Assembly (NCBI GenBank): GCA_017395505.1
Contig: JAFPUH010000015.1
Span: 1-64,000 of the forward strand
Direction of reading: 5' to 3'
DNA length: 64,000 nt
From: Kiritimatiellia bacterium
GTDB lineage: Bacteria; Verrucomicrobiota; Kiritimatiellia; RFP12; UBA1067
Below, in pieces: positions 55,596 through 64,000 of this stretch (its first letter is position 1; every line of letters begins with the position of its first letter). The notes under the pieces were generated by a model that was not told the DNA's origin, ran no database searches, and saw nothing but the letters and a program-made list of their open reading frames with translations. The position numbers were made by a program, and so were the translations under genes.

Positions 55596-56476
55596 ACGTC
55601 TACCTCATATGGCTAGAATGGCCTGAGAAGTGCTTCCGGACCAGTCCGGAGGCGCTTGCCGTTTTGCGAGGCCTCGTGCCGAAGGGTTCGCGCATCGTCC
55701 GAGCCAAAACGGAGGCCGGTTTTCTGAGGGAACTGCCCAAGGCTACCCACGTCGTCACCTGGAGCTTCAGGAAGGAGTGGTTCGCCAAGGCTCCGAAGCT
55801 GCGGCTTCTTGCGACGCCCGCCGCAGGACGCGAACTCGTGCCGACCGAGGGTCCGAAGGGCGTCGCCATACATTTCGGCGGCTTCCACGGCGAGGCTATG
55901 GCCGAGAGCGTGCTTGCGATGATGCTCGCCTGGTGCCGAGGGGTCGTCTGGAGCGAGCGCCTTGGCCATTGGCCGAAGATCGCGCTCTCCGAGAGATGCT
56001 ATCGCCTTGCCGGCACAAAGGCCGTCATACTTGGCTACGGCAGGATAGGTCGTACGATCGGCGCGAGGCTCGAGGCGCTGGGCGTGGAGGTGAAGGGCAT
56101 ACGCCGTGGCAACGCCGGAGAGCTTGGCGATGCCGCGAAGACAGCCGACTGGCTCGTGTGCGTATTGCCAAGCGACACGGGAACTACCGATATCGTCGAC
56201 GCGAAGCTGCTGAAGCGCCTGCCTAAGCGCTGTGTGATAGTGAACGTAGGGCGCGGCAATGCCATCGACGAGGTGGCTTTGGCCGACGCGCTCAAGAATG
56301 GACGCATCGCTGGCGCGTTGCTTGACGTATGGAAGAGGGAGCCCCTGCCAAAAGACTCACCCCTCGGGCGCGACGATGTGCCGAACCTTCTGCGCATGCC
56401 GCATGCCGCAGCCTTCCATATGCAATATGTCGCGGACGCTTTCAGGGAGCTTGCCTCGGAGGGACTTCTGAAGTGA
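55592..56476 (+). CDS. D-isomer-specific 2-hydroxyacid dehydrogenase
   Basis: 294 residues. NAD-binding Rossmann motif [18 protein letters not shown], the segment [31 protein letters not shown] and DVWKREPLP carry the catalytic Arg/Glu regions; the usual final His region is MPHAAAFH. It reduces or oxidises a 2-hydroxyacid; substrate unknown. GTG start 55592 forms a GTGA overlap with the ligase gene. No ATG occurs near the beginning. Confidence 0.87.
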   Translation: MNVYLIWLEWPEKCFRTSPEALAVLRGLVPKGSRIVRAKTEAGFLRELPKATHVVTWSFRKEWFAKAPKLRLLATPAAGRELVPTEGPKGVAIHFGGFHGEAMAESVLAMMLAWCRGVVWSERLGHWPKIALSERCYRLAGTKAVILGYGRIGRTIGARLEALGVEVKGIRRGNAGELGDAAKTADWLVCVLPSDTGTTDIVDAKLLKRLPKRCVIVNVGRGNAIDEVALADALKNGRIAGALLDVWKREPLPKDSPLGRDDVPNLLRMPHAAAFHMQYVADAFRELASEGLLK

Positions 56477-56907
56477 TGCGCGAGGTGCATAGCGTCGAAG
56501 AGACGTGGGCGCTGGCCAAAGAGGTCGCCGAGACCCTGAAGCCGGGCGAAGTCGTCTGCCTCGAGGGCGACCTTGGCGCTGGCAAGACCACGTTCACCCA
56601 AGGGCTCGCAAAGGCGCTAGGCGTTGAAGGGCGCGTGACGAGTCCGACTTTCTGCATAGTGCAGGAGCATCGGGCCAAGTCGCCGGCTCCGGGGCGCCCC
56701 GGCCTTCTTGTGCATATGGACCTCTACCGTCTGCACGGCGAGGACGACGTAATCGCAATCGGCTGGGAGGACTACCTCGCCGAAGGCGCAGTCATCGTCG
56801 TGGAGTGGCCGGAAAGGGCAGGCTCGCTGATACCCCCGACCGCCAGACGCATAGAGTTTCGCCATCTCGACGGCGAAGAACGCCGCCTGATACAAATTTT
56901 GGTATAA
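56476..56907 (+). CDS. tsaE: tRNA threonylcarbamoyladenosine biosynthesis ATPase TsaE
   Basis: 143 residues. P loop [20 protein letters not shown], switch [10 protein letters not shown] and the HMDLYRL motif are diagnostic of TsaE (YjeE), the ATPase of the t6A tRNA-modification complex. The ATG at 56476 overlaps the upstream stop as TGATG. Its last codons TTG-GTA-TAA form the -10 box of parE. Confidence 0.93.
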   Translation: MREVHSVEETWALAKEVAETLKPGEVVCLEGDLGAGKTTFTQGLAKALGVEGRVTSPTFCIVQEHRAKSPAPGRPGLLVHMDLYRLHGEDDVIAIGWEDYLAEGAVIVVEWPERAGSLIPPTARRIEFRHLDGEERRLIQILV

Positions 56908-56908
56908 T
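56899..56908 (+). promoter_or_regulatory. TTGGTATAAT -10 element of parE, containing the tsaE stop codon
   Basis: TATAAT at 56903-56908 includes UAA (56905-56907), the stop of tsaE. The parE ATG is 9 nt downstream; no Shine-Dalgarno is present. Confidence 0.75.
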
Positions 56909-56917
56909 ATCCCCTCT

Positions 56918-58765
56918 ATGGCAAAGACTGACTATGGCGCTGAGAGCATAAAGACTCTCGACCCGGTGACGCATATCCGCATGCGCCCCGGCATGTACGT
57001 CGGCGAACCCGGCACGGGCGCGATGTACCACGACTGCATTTACATTCTGATGAAGGAAGTTATCGACAACTCGGTGGACGAGTTTGTCATGGGTTGCGGC
57101 AAGAAGATCGACGTTACGGTAAACTACGACACCGGCGAGACGAGCGTTCGCGACTATGGGCGCGGAATCCCCCTCGAGAAGGTGGTGGATTGCGTAAGCC
57201 GCATGAACACCGGCGGCAAGTTCGACAGCGACAGCTTCCAGTTCTCCGCCGGCATGAACGGCGTCGGCACCAAGGCCGTGAACGCACTAAGCGAGTTCTT
57301 CGAGGTCAGGGCGTTTCGCGACGGAGAGTATTCCGAGGCGCTCTTCAAGGAGGGGCGGCTTCAGTCGAAGAAGCGCGGCAAATGCCAGACGCGTGAGCCG
57401 AACGGCACTTTCATCCGCTACAAGCCGGACGTGAAGGTCCTGAAGAGCTTCAAGGTTCGCGAAGAGCATGTCATCCGCCGCATGCGCATGTACTGCTACG
57501 TCAACGCGGGGCTTACGATAAACCTGAACGGACAGCCCATCTGCTCCGACCGCGGCCTTGCCGACCTGATAGCGGACGAGGCGCAGTTCGAGAAGCTCTA
57601 TGCGCCTTTCCACGTGAAGACCAAGAACCTCGAGATAATCTTCACCCACACCAACAGGTTCGGCGAGGAATACCATTCGTTCGTCAACGGACAGTACACG
57701 ACGGACGGCGGAACCCACCTTACGGCGTTCAAGGAGGCTCTCACAAAGGCGCTGAACGACTACGACTCGAAGAAGAAGTTCGACGGCGACGACATACGCG
57801 ACGGCCTTATAGGCGCAGTCAGCCTGAGGATAATGAATCCCGTGTTCGAGGGCCAGACGAAGATCAAGTTCGTGATGAACGACATACGCGCCGACCTCGT
57901 CTCCGAGATGAAGAAGGCCATCGAAGCTGAGCTGCACCGCTCGCCGTCCGAGACCGAGAAGCTCATCGCGAAGATCGAGGAGACGGGCAAGATACGCTCG
58001 CAGCTCAACACGATAAAGAAGCAGGCGCGCGAGAGGTCACAGGCTGTGAGCGTGCGCGTGCCGCAGCTCAAGGACTGCAAGAACCACCTGAAGCTCGACA
58101 AGATAAACAAGAAGACGGGCAAGGCAGAGGGCGAGGAGACGATGATCTTCCTGACCGAGGGCCGTTCTGCCGGCGGCACGCTCGGCAACGCCCGCGACGC
58201 CATGAACCAGGCGGTGTTCTTCCTGCGCGGCAAGTGCCTCAACACATGCGGGCTCAACAAGGATGTCCTCTACAAGAACGAGGAGTTCTTCAACCTGATA
58301 AAGACGCTCGACATCGAAGACTCGATTGACCACCTTCGCTACGGCAAGATCATCTTCGCGACCGATGCCGATGTCGACGGACTGCACATCAGGATGCTCC
58401 TCACGACGTTCTTCATGCGCTTCTACCGCCAGCTCGTCACGGACGGACGCGTCTACATTCTCGAGACGCCGCTCTTCCGCGTGCGCAACAAGAAGGAGCA
58501 GCACTACTGCTACTCCGAGGCCGAACGAGAGAGCGCGATCAAGAAGTGCGGCAAGGGCTGCGAGATAACGCGTTTCAAGGGCCTCGGCGAGATCAACGCC
58601 AAGGAGTTCAAGGATTTCATCGGGCCTGAGATGCGCCTTACTCCCGTGACGTGCGCCGACGACACCGACGTCGAAAAGACCATCAAGTTCTACATGGGCG
58701 CCAACACACCCGAGCGCAAGGACTACATAATGGATTCGCTCGTCTGCGACTCCAGCGATTTCTAA
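56918..58765 (+). CDS. parE: DNA topoisomerase IV subunit B-type protein (ParE, Bacteroidetes-like)
   Basis: 615 residues; ATPase subunit partnering the ParC at 20664. GHKL motifs are KEVIDNSVDEF, VRDYGRGIP and GMNGVGTKAVNALS. The TOPRIM domain has DADVDGLHIRML intact, but the canonical EGDSA reads EGRSA (Glu414, Arg416). FLRGKCLN keeps the conserved Lys. The sequence from KDVLYKNEEFFNL through the C terminus (TPLFRVRNKKEQHYCYSEAE) is typical of the Bacteroidetes-type ParE. It is translated from a leaderless start. Confidence 0.92.
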   Translation: MAKTDYGAESIKTLDPVTHIRMRPGMYVGEPGTGAMYHDCIYILMKEVIDNSVDEFVMGCGKKIDVTVNYDTGETSVRDYGRGIPLEKVVDCVSRMNTGGKFDSDSFQFSAGMNGVGTKAVNALSEFFEVRAFRDGEYSEALFKEGRLQSKKRGKCQTREPNGTFIRYKPDVKVLKSFKVREEHVIRRMRMYCYVNAGLTINLNGQPICSDRGLADLIADEAQFEKLYAPFHVKTKNLEIIFTHTNRFGEEYHSFVNGQYTTDGGTHLTAFKEALTKALNDYDSKKKFDGDDIRDGLIGAVSLRIMNPVFEGQTKIKFVMNDIRADLVSEMKKAIEAELHRSPSETEKLIAKIEETGKIRSQLNTIKKQARERSQAVSVRVPQLKDCKNHLKLDKINKKTGKAEGEETMIFLTEGRSAGGTLGNARDAMNQAVFFLRGKCLNTCGLNKDVLYKNEEFFNLIKTLDIEDSIDHLRYGKIIFATDADVDGLHIRMLLTTFFMRFYRQLVTDGRVYILETPLFRVRNKKEQHYCYSEAERESAIKKCGKGCEITRFKGLGEINAKEFKDFIGPEMRLTPVTCADDTDVEKTIKFYMGANTPERKDYIMDSLVCDSSDF

Positions 58766-58784
58766 GCCATAAGGAGATACGATA

Positions 58785-59510
58785 ATGATATTCGCGGATT
58801 CCCTCGTAAACGGCTTTCTCGGCTCGAACCTGATGGGCCAGGCCATCGTGGCCGTGCAGCTGCTCGGCAGCGTAGTCATGTTCGCCGTAATCATCGGCAA
58901 GTGGAAGGAGCTCGGCTTCGTTTCGATCATGACGAGGCGCTTCCTGCGTGACTTCGCGAGCGGCGGCGACGTGATCGAATACTACCTCAACCACCGTCCG
59001 GGACAAGGTTCGACAGGCGTCGTCGCAATCTATGCGCACACCTGCGAGCGCCTGCTCAACCTGCTTTCGCCGAGCGTCCGCACTCTTCTCGCCGGGCACC
59101 ACACGACTGGCGACGGAGCCGCCGCTCTCACTGCGCGTGAGGTCGAGCTCGTGCGCGGCGCGTGCGAACACGTGCTCGACGAGGAGGAGATACGCCTCGA
59201 GGGCGGAATGGGCGTGATAGCAACGGTCGTCGCCCTCGCCCCGATGCTTGGACTTCTCGGAACGGTCTGGGGCGTTCTCGACGCGTTCGCCGAGATGGGC
59301 AGCGCCGGCAGCGCGAACCTCGCGACTATCGCGCCTTCGATCTCCGCCGCCCTCGTTACGACGGTCGTCGGCCTTTTGATCGCGATTCCTGGCGTGATCG
59401 CCTTCAACCGCATGAACGCCACCATCCGCAACATAATGTCCGACATGGAGGGCTTCGCCGACGAGCTTACCGGACGCATCGCCTGCGAGTACCAGGGGAG
59501 GGGCGCGTAA
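58785..59510 (+). CDS. exbB: MotA/TolQ/ExbB-family proton channel protein
   Basis: 241-residue inner-membrane protein with three helices. An N-terminal helix (LMGQAIVAVQLLGSVVMFAVI), a cytoplasmic domain and the paired helices VIATVVALAPMLGLLGTVWGVLDAF and SISAALVTTVVGLLIAIPGV carry the TolQ/ExbB signature. AAGGAG lies 8 nt before the ATG. First gene of an ExbB-ExbD-TonB-BatD operon. Confidence 0.92.
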   Translation: MIFADSLVNGFLGSNLMGQAIVAVQLLGSVVMFAVIIGKWKELGFVSIMTRRFLRDFASGGDVIEYYLNHRPGQGSTGVVAIYAHTCERLLNLLSPSVRTLLAGHHTTGDGAAALTAREVELVRGACEHVLDEEEIRLEGGMGVIATVVALAPMLGLLGTVWGVLDAFAEMGSAGSANLATIAPSISAALVTTVVGLLIAIPGVIAFNRMNATIRNIMSDMEGFADELTGRIACEYQGRGA

Positions 59511-59924
59511 ATGTCGCGAAGACGCAGACACGGACGCGACGAGCGGCCTAAGGCGGCGATCGACATGAATTCGTTGATCGACCTGACCTTCCTGCTGCTC
59601 GTCACCTTCATCGTAACTCTGCCCGCTCTCGAGCAGGGCATATCCATCATGCTGCCGCAGGCGAAGACCGACCAGCTGCCGACGAAGGACAAGAAGGCCA
59701 ACGTCGTTACGATAGACAAGGACAACCGCATATTCTTCAAGGACAAGCCGACGACGCTCGAAGAGCTGGAGGCCACGCTTACCGCGATGGCCGCCGAAGA
59801 TCCCGACGTGCCCGTGTTGGTGCGCGGCGATGAGAGGCTGGACTACGGCAGCGTGATGAACGTCGTCAAGGTGGTCTACAAGTGCAAGGTGCGCAAGATG
59901 GCGCTAGTCACGGTCGAAAAATGA
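59511..59924 (+). CDS. exbD: ExbD/TolR-family biopolymer transport protein
   Basis: 137 residues, single N-terminal membrane helix with the protonatable Asp in MNSLIDLTFLLLVTFIV, and the periplasmic ExbD domain (VTIDKDNRIFFKD, VPVLVRGDERLDYGSVMNVV). It starts at the base after the ExbB stop and overlaps the TonB-like gene by ATGA. Together with ExbB it should convert proton-motive force into envelope work. Confidence 0.92.
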   Translation: MSRRRRHGRDERPKAAIDMNSLIDLTFLLLVTFIVTLPALEQGISIMLPQAKTDQLPTKDKKANVVTIDKDNRIFFKDKPTTLEELEATLTAMAAEDPDVPVLVRGDERLDYGSVMNVVKVVYKCKVRKMALVTVEK

Positions 59925-60796
59925 TCTACGGCATCGAAGAGAACGAGATGAAGAAGCCTGAGGTGCTGGGCCCCAGAAGCGTCGGCATGGCCGTCGCCCT
60001 GCACATCGTGGCGTTCCTTCTTCTCTACCTCTTCGCTATGCTCCACCTTAAGCCGCGCGAAACGGTGATACCGATCGACCTGACGGTCGTCGTCAACGAA
60101 AACCTCGACGGCGAAGAGAACGAGCCGCCGCCCCTGAACAACCCTCCGCCGAAGGTCGAGCAGCCGAAGCCTACGCCTCCCACCGCTCCGCCGAAGGTAG
60201 AGGAGAAGATCGAGGCAGTCGAGCAGATTGTCGAGAAGAAGCCCGAGAAGCCGAAGGAAAAGCCGCCAGAGAAGCCGAAGGAAGAGAAGAAGCCCGATCC
60301 GCCAAAGCCGGAGAAGACCAAGGAGCAGCTCATGAAGGATCGGCTTGAGCGGATGCGCAACAGTGCCAAGGAGGTCAAGAATCCGCCTAAGATCGTCGTA
60401 AAGAACCAGCCCAGCGGCAACGGCAAGACAGACAAGCAGAATATGTCGGAGGCCGAGATCAGGAAGCTCTTGAACCAAGGCTACAAACCAGGCACTAAAA
60501 ACCAGCTCGCCGCGAGCGAAGAGCAGCGCTGCATATCGCTGATCCGTGAGACGTTCTATGCGAAATGGAACCGTCCGCCGTGGTCCGCCGACTTGAAGGA
60601 GATGCATCTCAAGGTCCGTTTCGGCGACAACGGACGTGTGCTCGGCTATCAGCTCGAAAAGCGCTCCGGTGATCCCAAGGCTGACTCGACCGTTCTTCAG
60701 GCTGCGGCGCTCGTGCCGTCCGTTCCCGGACTCTCGCTCGACTTTCTTACGAAGAACCCGTCCGTTACGATACGCTTCAAGGTGACGCCGCAATGA
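59921..60796 (+). CDS. TonB/TolA-like energy-transducing protein
   Basis: 291 residues. A single N-terminal membrane helix (GMAVALHIVAFLLLYLFAML) is followed by a Pro/Lys/Glu-rich periplasmic spanning region (KPEKPKEKPPEKPKEEKK) of about 100 residues and a C-terminal TonB-like domain (KWNRPPWSADLKEMHLKVRFGDNGRVLGYQLEKRSGD). With the ExbB/ExbD pair it forms a TonB or Tol system. No TonB-dependent receptor is adjacent, so a Tol-Pal-like role is an alternative. Confidence 0.87.
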   Translation: MIYGIEENEMKKPEVLGPRSVGMAVALHIVAFLLLYLFAMLHLKPRETVIPIDLTVVVNENLDGEENEPPPLNNPPPKVEQPKPTPPTAPPKVEEKIEAVEQIVEKKPEKPKEKPPEKPKEEKKPDPPKPEKTKEQLMKDRLERMRNSAKEVKNPPKIVVKNQPSGNGKTDKQNMSEAEIRKLLNQGYKPGTKNQLAASEEQRCISLIRETFYAKWNRPPWSADLKEMHLKVRFGDNGRVLGYQLEKRSGDPKADSTVLQAAALVPSVPGLSLDFLTKNPSVTIRFKVTPQ

Positions 60797-62511
60797 CTCT
60801 GCTGCCGATTCTACTTGCCGTCATCGAGCTGACCGGCGTGACGGGCGATAGCCTGAGGGCGCGGGCGTTCTTCGACGCCAACAACGTCAAGGTGGGCGAT
60901 CCTTTGGTCCTTACCGTGGACTTCCTCGGCAGTGCGGACTTCGCTTCGCTCCACCCGCCTGCGCTTTCGCGCAGTGTCAACAGGTCCGACTGGAAGCTGG
61001 ACGACGCCAGCGCCAAGACCGATACCTATCGCGACGCCCGCCGGTTGACATATCGCGTGCGTCCAATGCGGGAAGGGGTGTTGTGGTTCCCTGAGCTTGA
61101 GTTCGAGTATTCCTCGCCGGATGGCGAAAAGCGGCTTGTCCGTTCGAATGCGATACCTGTCCACGCCAAGCCGGGGGTGGATGTTGTGGTCGCCGGTATG
61201 TCCGACAGTGACGAAATAGAGATGCCGATGCCTGACGACCTTATAACAACTGCGCCTGAAGGTCTCTCCGACGATGATATCTTTGCATGGCGCAAGGCTT
61301 GTGCGAATCCAACGGCGGACGCCTTCGCCAGCTTCGATTTCGCCGAAGCCCGTCTCAACGAGGCGCGCTGCGCGATTCTCGAGGGCGACTGGCGCCGCGC
61401 AATCGACGTCTATTCGCGGCTCGAGTGGCAGATTGGCCAGACACCTGCGATAGAGAGGGGATTTATTGCGGCGTTGGCGCTGAGGTTCCAGAATCCGTCG
61501 GTTGAGCTGCCTGTATGGCGGCAGGTCGGGCGGCCTATCCTTCGCTATGGTTGGAAGGGACGCTTTGCCCTCGTATTCGGCGGGGCGGCGGCGTTTATTC
61601 TCGTATTCTGGCTGCTGGGGCGGATAATACGCATTCTCGCCTGTATCGCGGTGGTCGCCATGTTCGTCCTGCCTGCCGTCGCGCAGGCCCGCGATCCTTT
61701 CGCGGAGATGGAGGAGATGCACCGCCAGATGCGCGCGCAGATGCAGCAGATGATGTCCATGCCGATGGGTGGCGGCTTCAACATATCCATAGGCGGCGAA
61801 CAGCAGCCGAATGTCGAAATCGCGGCTTCCGTCGAGACGAGCCGCTCCGACATCCAGGTTGGGGACGCGTTCGACTTCATCCTTAGGCTTGAGGCGCCTA
61901 AGGGCGTTGGCATCAGCCAGCTTCAGCTGACCCCGTCGGAGACTTTCGGCCTTCAGCAGATAGGCCAGTCCTCTCAGCTCGTCGAAGAGCCGTCGAAAAA
62001 CCCCTCGAACGTGGTGATGCGGATGTCGGTTCCAGTGCGCTACGATGTGCCTTTCAAGGGACGCATGACCTTCACCGTCTCCGGAATGTCTACCGTCCGC
62101 CAGGTTGCGAACGGCGGAAGGTTCAGCTTCACGTCGTCCACCTCGTTCAGCCGCCGTACTGCCCCGATAGAGATCGACATAAAGCCCCTGCCTTCCGACA
62201 ACCAGCCGCAGAATTTCAGCGGAATAATCGCCGACAGGGTGTCTGTCGTAGAGAGCGTCGACCCCAAGACCGTCGAAACCAACGACGTGGTGACGATCAC
62301 CTACCGCATGAACCACAACGGCTACCTGCCTGAAGGGTGGCAGCCCGAGGGCGCAGCCTTCGAATGGACGAAGGGCGAGTGGCGCCGCTATCTCGTGGCG
62401 GACGGCATCGAGGCGACTCCAGAGGTCGAGGTCGTCTACTACGATCCCTCGGTCAAGGCGTACCGTACCCTCAAGACCGGTTCTACGCCGCTTGTTTACA
62501 CTGCGCCTTGA
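60793..62511 (+). CDS. BatD-like protein with two extracytoplasmic halves
   Basis: 572 residues. The first half (DSLRARAFFDANNVKVGDPLVLTVDF) and the second half (VETSRSDIQVGDAFDFILRL) both resemble BatD-type beta domains. Between them a membrane helix (~257-277), a short basic turn (GRIIR) and a second hydrophobic stretch ending in a signal-peptidase-like site (VLPAVAQA, ~298) produce a two-pass topology. A Met-rich segment (MRAQMQQMMSMPMGGG) follows. It overlaps the TonB-like gene by ATGA. It may couple Exb/Tol energy to envelope assembly or stress tolerance; that is inferred from Bat operons. Confidence 0.72.
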   Translation: MTLLPILLAVIELTGVTGDSLRARAFFDANNVKVGDPLVLTVDFLGSADFASLHPPALSRSVNRSDWKLDDASAKTDTYRDARRLTYRVRPMREGVLWFPELEFEYSSPDGEKRLVRSNAIPVHAKPGVDVVVAGMSDSDEIEMPMPDDLITTAPEGLSDDDIFAWRKACANPTADAFASFDFAEARLNEARCAILEGDWRRAIDVYSRLEWQIGQTPAIERGFIAALALRFQNPSVELPVWRQVGRPILRYGWKGRFALVFGGAAAFILVFWLLGRIIRILACIAVVAMFVLPAVAQARDPFAEMEEMHRQMRAQMQQMMSMPMGGGFNISIGGEQQPNVEIAASVETSRSDIQVGDAFDFILRLEAPKGVGISQLQLTPSETFGLQQIGQSSQLVEEPSKNPSNVVMRMSVPVRYDVPFKGRMTFTVSGMSTVRQVANGGRFSFTSSTSFSRRTAPIEIDIKPLPSDNQPQNFSGIIADRVSVVESVDPKTVETNDVVTITYRMNHNGYLPEGWQPEGAAFEWTKGEWRRYLVADGIEATPEVEVVYYDPSVKAYRTLKTGSTPLVYTAP

Positions 62512-62536
62512 ACGCGGCGTTGGGATTTGCTATAAT
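62508..62536 (+). promoter_or_regulatory. Canonical sigma-70 promoter of the XRE-cupin gene
   Basis: TTGAAC (62508-62513), 17-bp spacer, TATAAT (62531-62536). The -35 box contains the stop of the BatD-like gene. A short leader with Shine-Dalgarno AAGAAAGG precedes the ATG at 62568. Confidence 0.85.
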
Positions 62537-62567
62537 ATAATGAAATAAAGCAAAAGAAAGGCAAACA

Positions 62568-63134
62568 ATGGCCAAAGATACGAAAGTCGGAGAGCGAATC
62601 CGCTCGTTCCGCGAAAAGCTCGACATGAGTGTCGAGGAGCTTTCGCAGAAGACGGGTATCGCAGAAAGCGTAATAACCTCCATCGAAAAGGGCGATGTCC
62701 TACCCGCCCTTGGAGTGCTTACGAAGCTTTCCCGCGCCCTAGGCCAGCGCCTCGGCACGTTCATGGACGACCAGTTCAAGCCTGATCCGATCATCACCCG
62801 CGCGGCCGATCTCGAAGCCGCCAAGGTGCTTGGCGAGGGCATGAACGATCTCGGCTACGCCTCGCAGTCCCTGGCCGTCGGCAAGCCCGACCGCCACATG
62901 GATCCTTTCCGCATCGAGTTTGCGGCCGATGGCGTAAACGAGTCTTCGTCGCACGAGGGCGAAGAGCTGATCATCTGCCTCGCCGGCGAAGTCGAGCTCA
63001 GGTACGGCAAGGAGGTCGTTACGACCCTCAAGCCTGGCGACACCGCCTACTACAACGCCGTCGTAAACCACACTCTCCGCGCGATCGGCGGCAAGCCCGC
63101 CAGCATCTACGGTATTGTGTTCATCCCGTCTTAA
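62568..63134 (+). CDS. XRE-family transcriptional regulator with cupin domain
   Basis: 188 residues. The N-terminal helix-turn-helix (RIRSFREKLDMSVEELSQKTGIAES) is followed by a C-terminal cupin (SSHEGEELIICLAGEVELRYGKEV, LKPGDTAYYNAVVNHTLRA). Such proteins sense a small molecule through the cupin and regulate nearby metabolic genes. The position directly before accD suggests control of fatty-acid synthesis or of itself. Confidence 0.92.
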   Translation: MAKDTKVGERIRSFREKLDMSVEELSQKTGIAESVITSIEKGDVLPALGVLTKLSRALGQRLGTFMDDQFKPDPIITRAADLEAAKVLGEGMNDLGYASQSLAVGKPDRHMDPFRIEFAADGVNESSSHEGEELIICLAGEVELRYGKEVVTTLKPGDTAYYNAVVNHTLRAIGGKPASIYGIVFIPS

Positions 63135-63149
63135 TCAAGGAGTAAAACA

Positions 63150-63977
63150 ATGGGCTGGTACGAGAAAACCGAAAAGCCGAAGATACCTCCGGCAAAGGCT
63201 CTCTGGGCGATTTGCCCCAAGTGCAAGAGCCACTTCGAAAAGTCGGTCTGGAAGGCCAACAACTGCATTTGCCCGAAGTGCAACTACCACGGGCGCCTCT
63301 CTGCGCGCGAGCGTATCGCTCAGGTCGCCGACGAGGGAACCTTCACCGAGGTGTTCCGCGCCGTCAGCTACTCCGACCACCTGAAGTTCCACGACGCGAC
63401 GGGTCCTTACAAGGAGAAGGTCGAGGCGACGATCGCGAAATCCGGCGAGACGGAATCGATCGTGATGGGTACTTGCGACATTGGCGGACACAAGGCCATG
63501 CTCGGCGTTATGGACTTCGCGTTCATGGGCGGCAGCCTCGGCACGGGCACAGGCGAGCGCATCGCCCGTGCGTGCGAGCAGGCTATCGCGGAGCGCCGTC
63601 CCCTCATCCTCTTCAGCGCATCGGGCGGCGCCCGTATGCACGAGGGCATACTCTCGCTCATGCAGATGGCCAAGACCTCCGCTGCGATCGGCCGCCTCAA
63701 GGATGCCGGGCTGCCCTACATCTCGGTGCTTACCGATCCTACGACAGGCGGCGTTTCGGCCAGCTACGCGATGCTCGGCGACATCAACATAACCGAGCCG
63801 AAGGCGCTGATCGGCTTCGCCGGCCGCCGAGTGATCGAGAATACGATCCACCAGAAGCTGCCGGACGATTTCCAGTCCGCCGAATATCTGGAGAAGCATG
63901 GCTTCATCGACAAGATCGTGGAGCGTAAAGACCTTAAGGCGTTCATCGCCAAGATGCTCAACTACTGGGGGTTCTGA
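63150..63977 (+). CDS. accD: Acetyl-CoA carboxylase carboxyltransferase subunit beta
   Basis: 275 residues. The N-terminal zinc ribbon (CPKC...CPKC, residues ~24-46) and the carboxyltransferase core (MDFAFMGGSLGTGTGERI, ASGGARMHEGILSLMQM, TDPTTGGVSASYAMLGDI) are complete. It makes malonyl-CoA with AccA and the biotin carboxylase. AAGGAG stands before the ATG. Confidence 0.97.
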   Translation: MGWYEKTEKPKIPPAKALWAICPKCKSHFEKSVWKANNCICPKCNYHGRLSARERIAQVADEGTFTEVFRAVSYSDHLKFHDATGPYKEKVEATIAKSGETESIVMGTCDIGGHKAMLGVMDFAFMGGSLGTGTGERIARACEQAIAERRPLILFSASGGARMHEGILSLMQMAKTSAAIGRLKDAGLPYISVLTDPTTGGVSASYAMLGDINITEPKALIGFAGRRVIENTIHQKLPDDFQSAEYLEKHGFIDKIVERKDLKAFIAKMLNYWGF

Positions 63978-63979
63978 TC

Positions 63980-64000
63980 ATGGCTACGAAGAAGACTGCT
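63980..64000 (+). CDS. Start of the next gene (7 codons visible)
   Basis: An ATG two bases after the accD stop opens the frame MATKKTA and runs off the window. The Lys-rich start does not identify the product. Confidence 0.45.

Overview
The window looks like a chromosomal segment of a strictly anaerobic, fermentative, Gram-negative bacterium of the PVC group, most likely a gut or sediment Kiritimatiellae/Verrucomicrobiota member. The lineage is an inference from gene content. LpxC, ExbB/ExbD/TonB-like proteins, lipoproteins and DapF indicate an outer membrane and diderm envelope. Class I (oxygen-labile) fumarase, a flavodiiron protein, PPi-dependent phosphofructokinase and the [FeFe]-hydrogenase maturase HydG indicate anaerobic, hydrogen-linked fermentation. 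The DNA is GC-rich with tightly packed, mostly plus-strand genes; many stops and starts overlap (ATGA, GTGA, TGATG).

Layout. 1-6.5 kb: 3' part of a GH2 beta-galactosidase with a discoidin domain, glutaminyl-tRNA synthetase, two-subunit fumarase. 6.5-9 kb: tRNA-Leu(GAG), flavodiiron protein, aminotransferase. 9-11.6 kb: a PHP/DRTGG/CBS-HATPase accessory set of the kind found with [FeFe] hydrogenases, in two divergent units. 11.6-22.8 kb: mutarotase, rhamnulokinase, cation antiporter, CMP kinase, a lone OppC-type permease, a UPF0126 channel, PPi-PFK, AI-2E-type permease, DEAD helicase and ParC. 22.9-27.3 kb: one uninterrupted frame joining a full-length HtpG to a secreted VIT/DUF2135 protein. 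27.3-33.5 kb: Nif3, HydG, two surface-repeat proteins, ParB, an M28 peptidase and a lipoprotein. 33.5-39.3 kb: a long pseudoknot-capable leader followed by a 1765-residue secreted LamG-type protein and a strong terminator. 39.4-42.3 kb: accessory island with a truncated ORF6N gene, an AAA/DUF4143 ATPase flanked by 64-bp direct repeats, a palindromic array of exact 23-bp period and paired hairpin elements. 42.3-53 kb: phosphatase, GT-C glycosyltransferase, DXS, NERD protein, Prc-like protease, DapF, paired lipoproteins, LpxC, DEDDh exonuclease, DUF486. 53-64 kb: two Hsp20 genes, acyl-CoA ligase, 2-hydroxyacid dehydrogenase, TsaE, ParE, ExbB-ExbD-TonB-BatD operon, XRE-cupin regulator, AccD.

Two kinds of gene start are visible. 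Ten genes have a TTTGGTATAAT-like -10 element only 7-12 nt before the ATG and no Shine-Dalgarno, so they should give leaderless or near-leaderless mRNAs; three of these -10 elements also contain the UAA stop of the upstream gene. Others have TTGCGC/TTGAC-type -35 boxes, TATAAT/TAAAAT -10 boxes and good Shine-Dalgarno sites. The giant secreted-protein gene alone has a roughly 285-nt structured leader with its ribosome binding site inside a hairpin.

The most unusual items are that leader, the HtpG-VIT open frame and the repeat-rich island at 39.9-42.3 kb. No rRNA genes, CRISPR arrays, transposases or prophage genes were seen.
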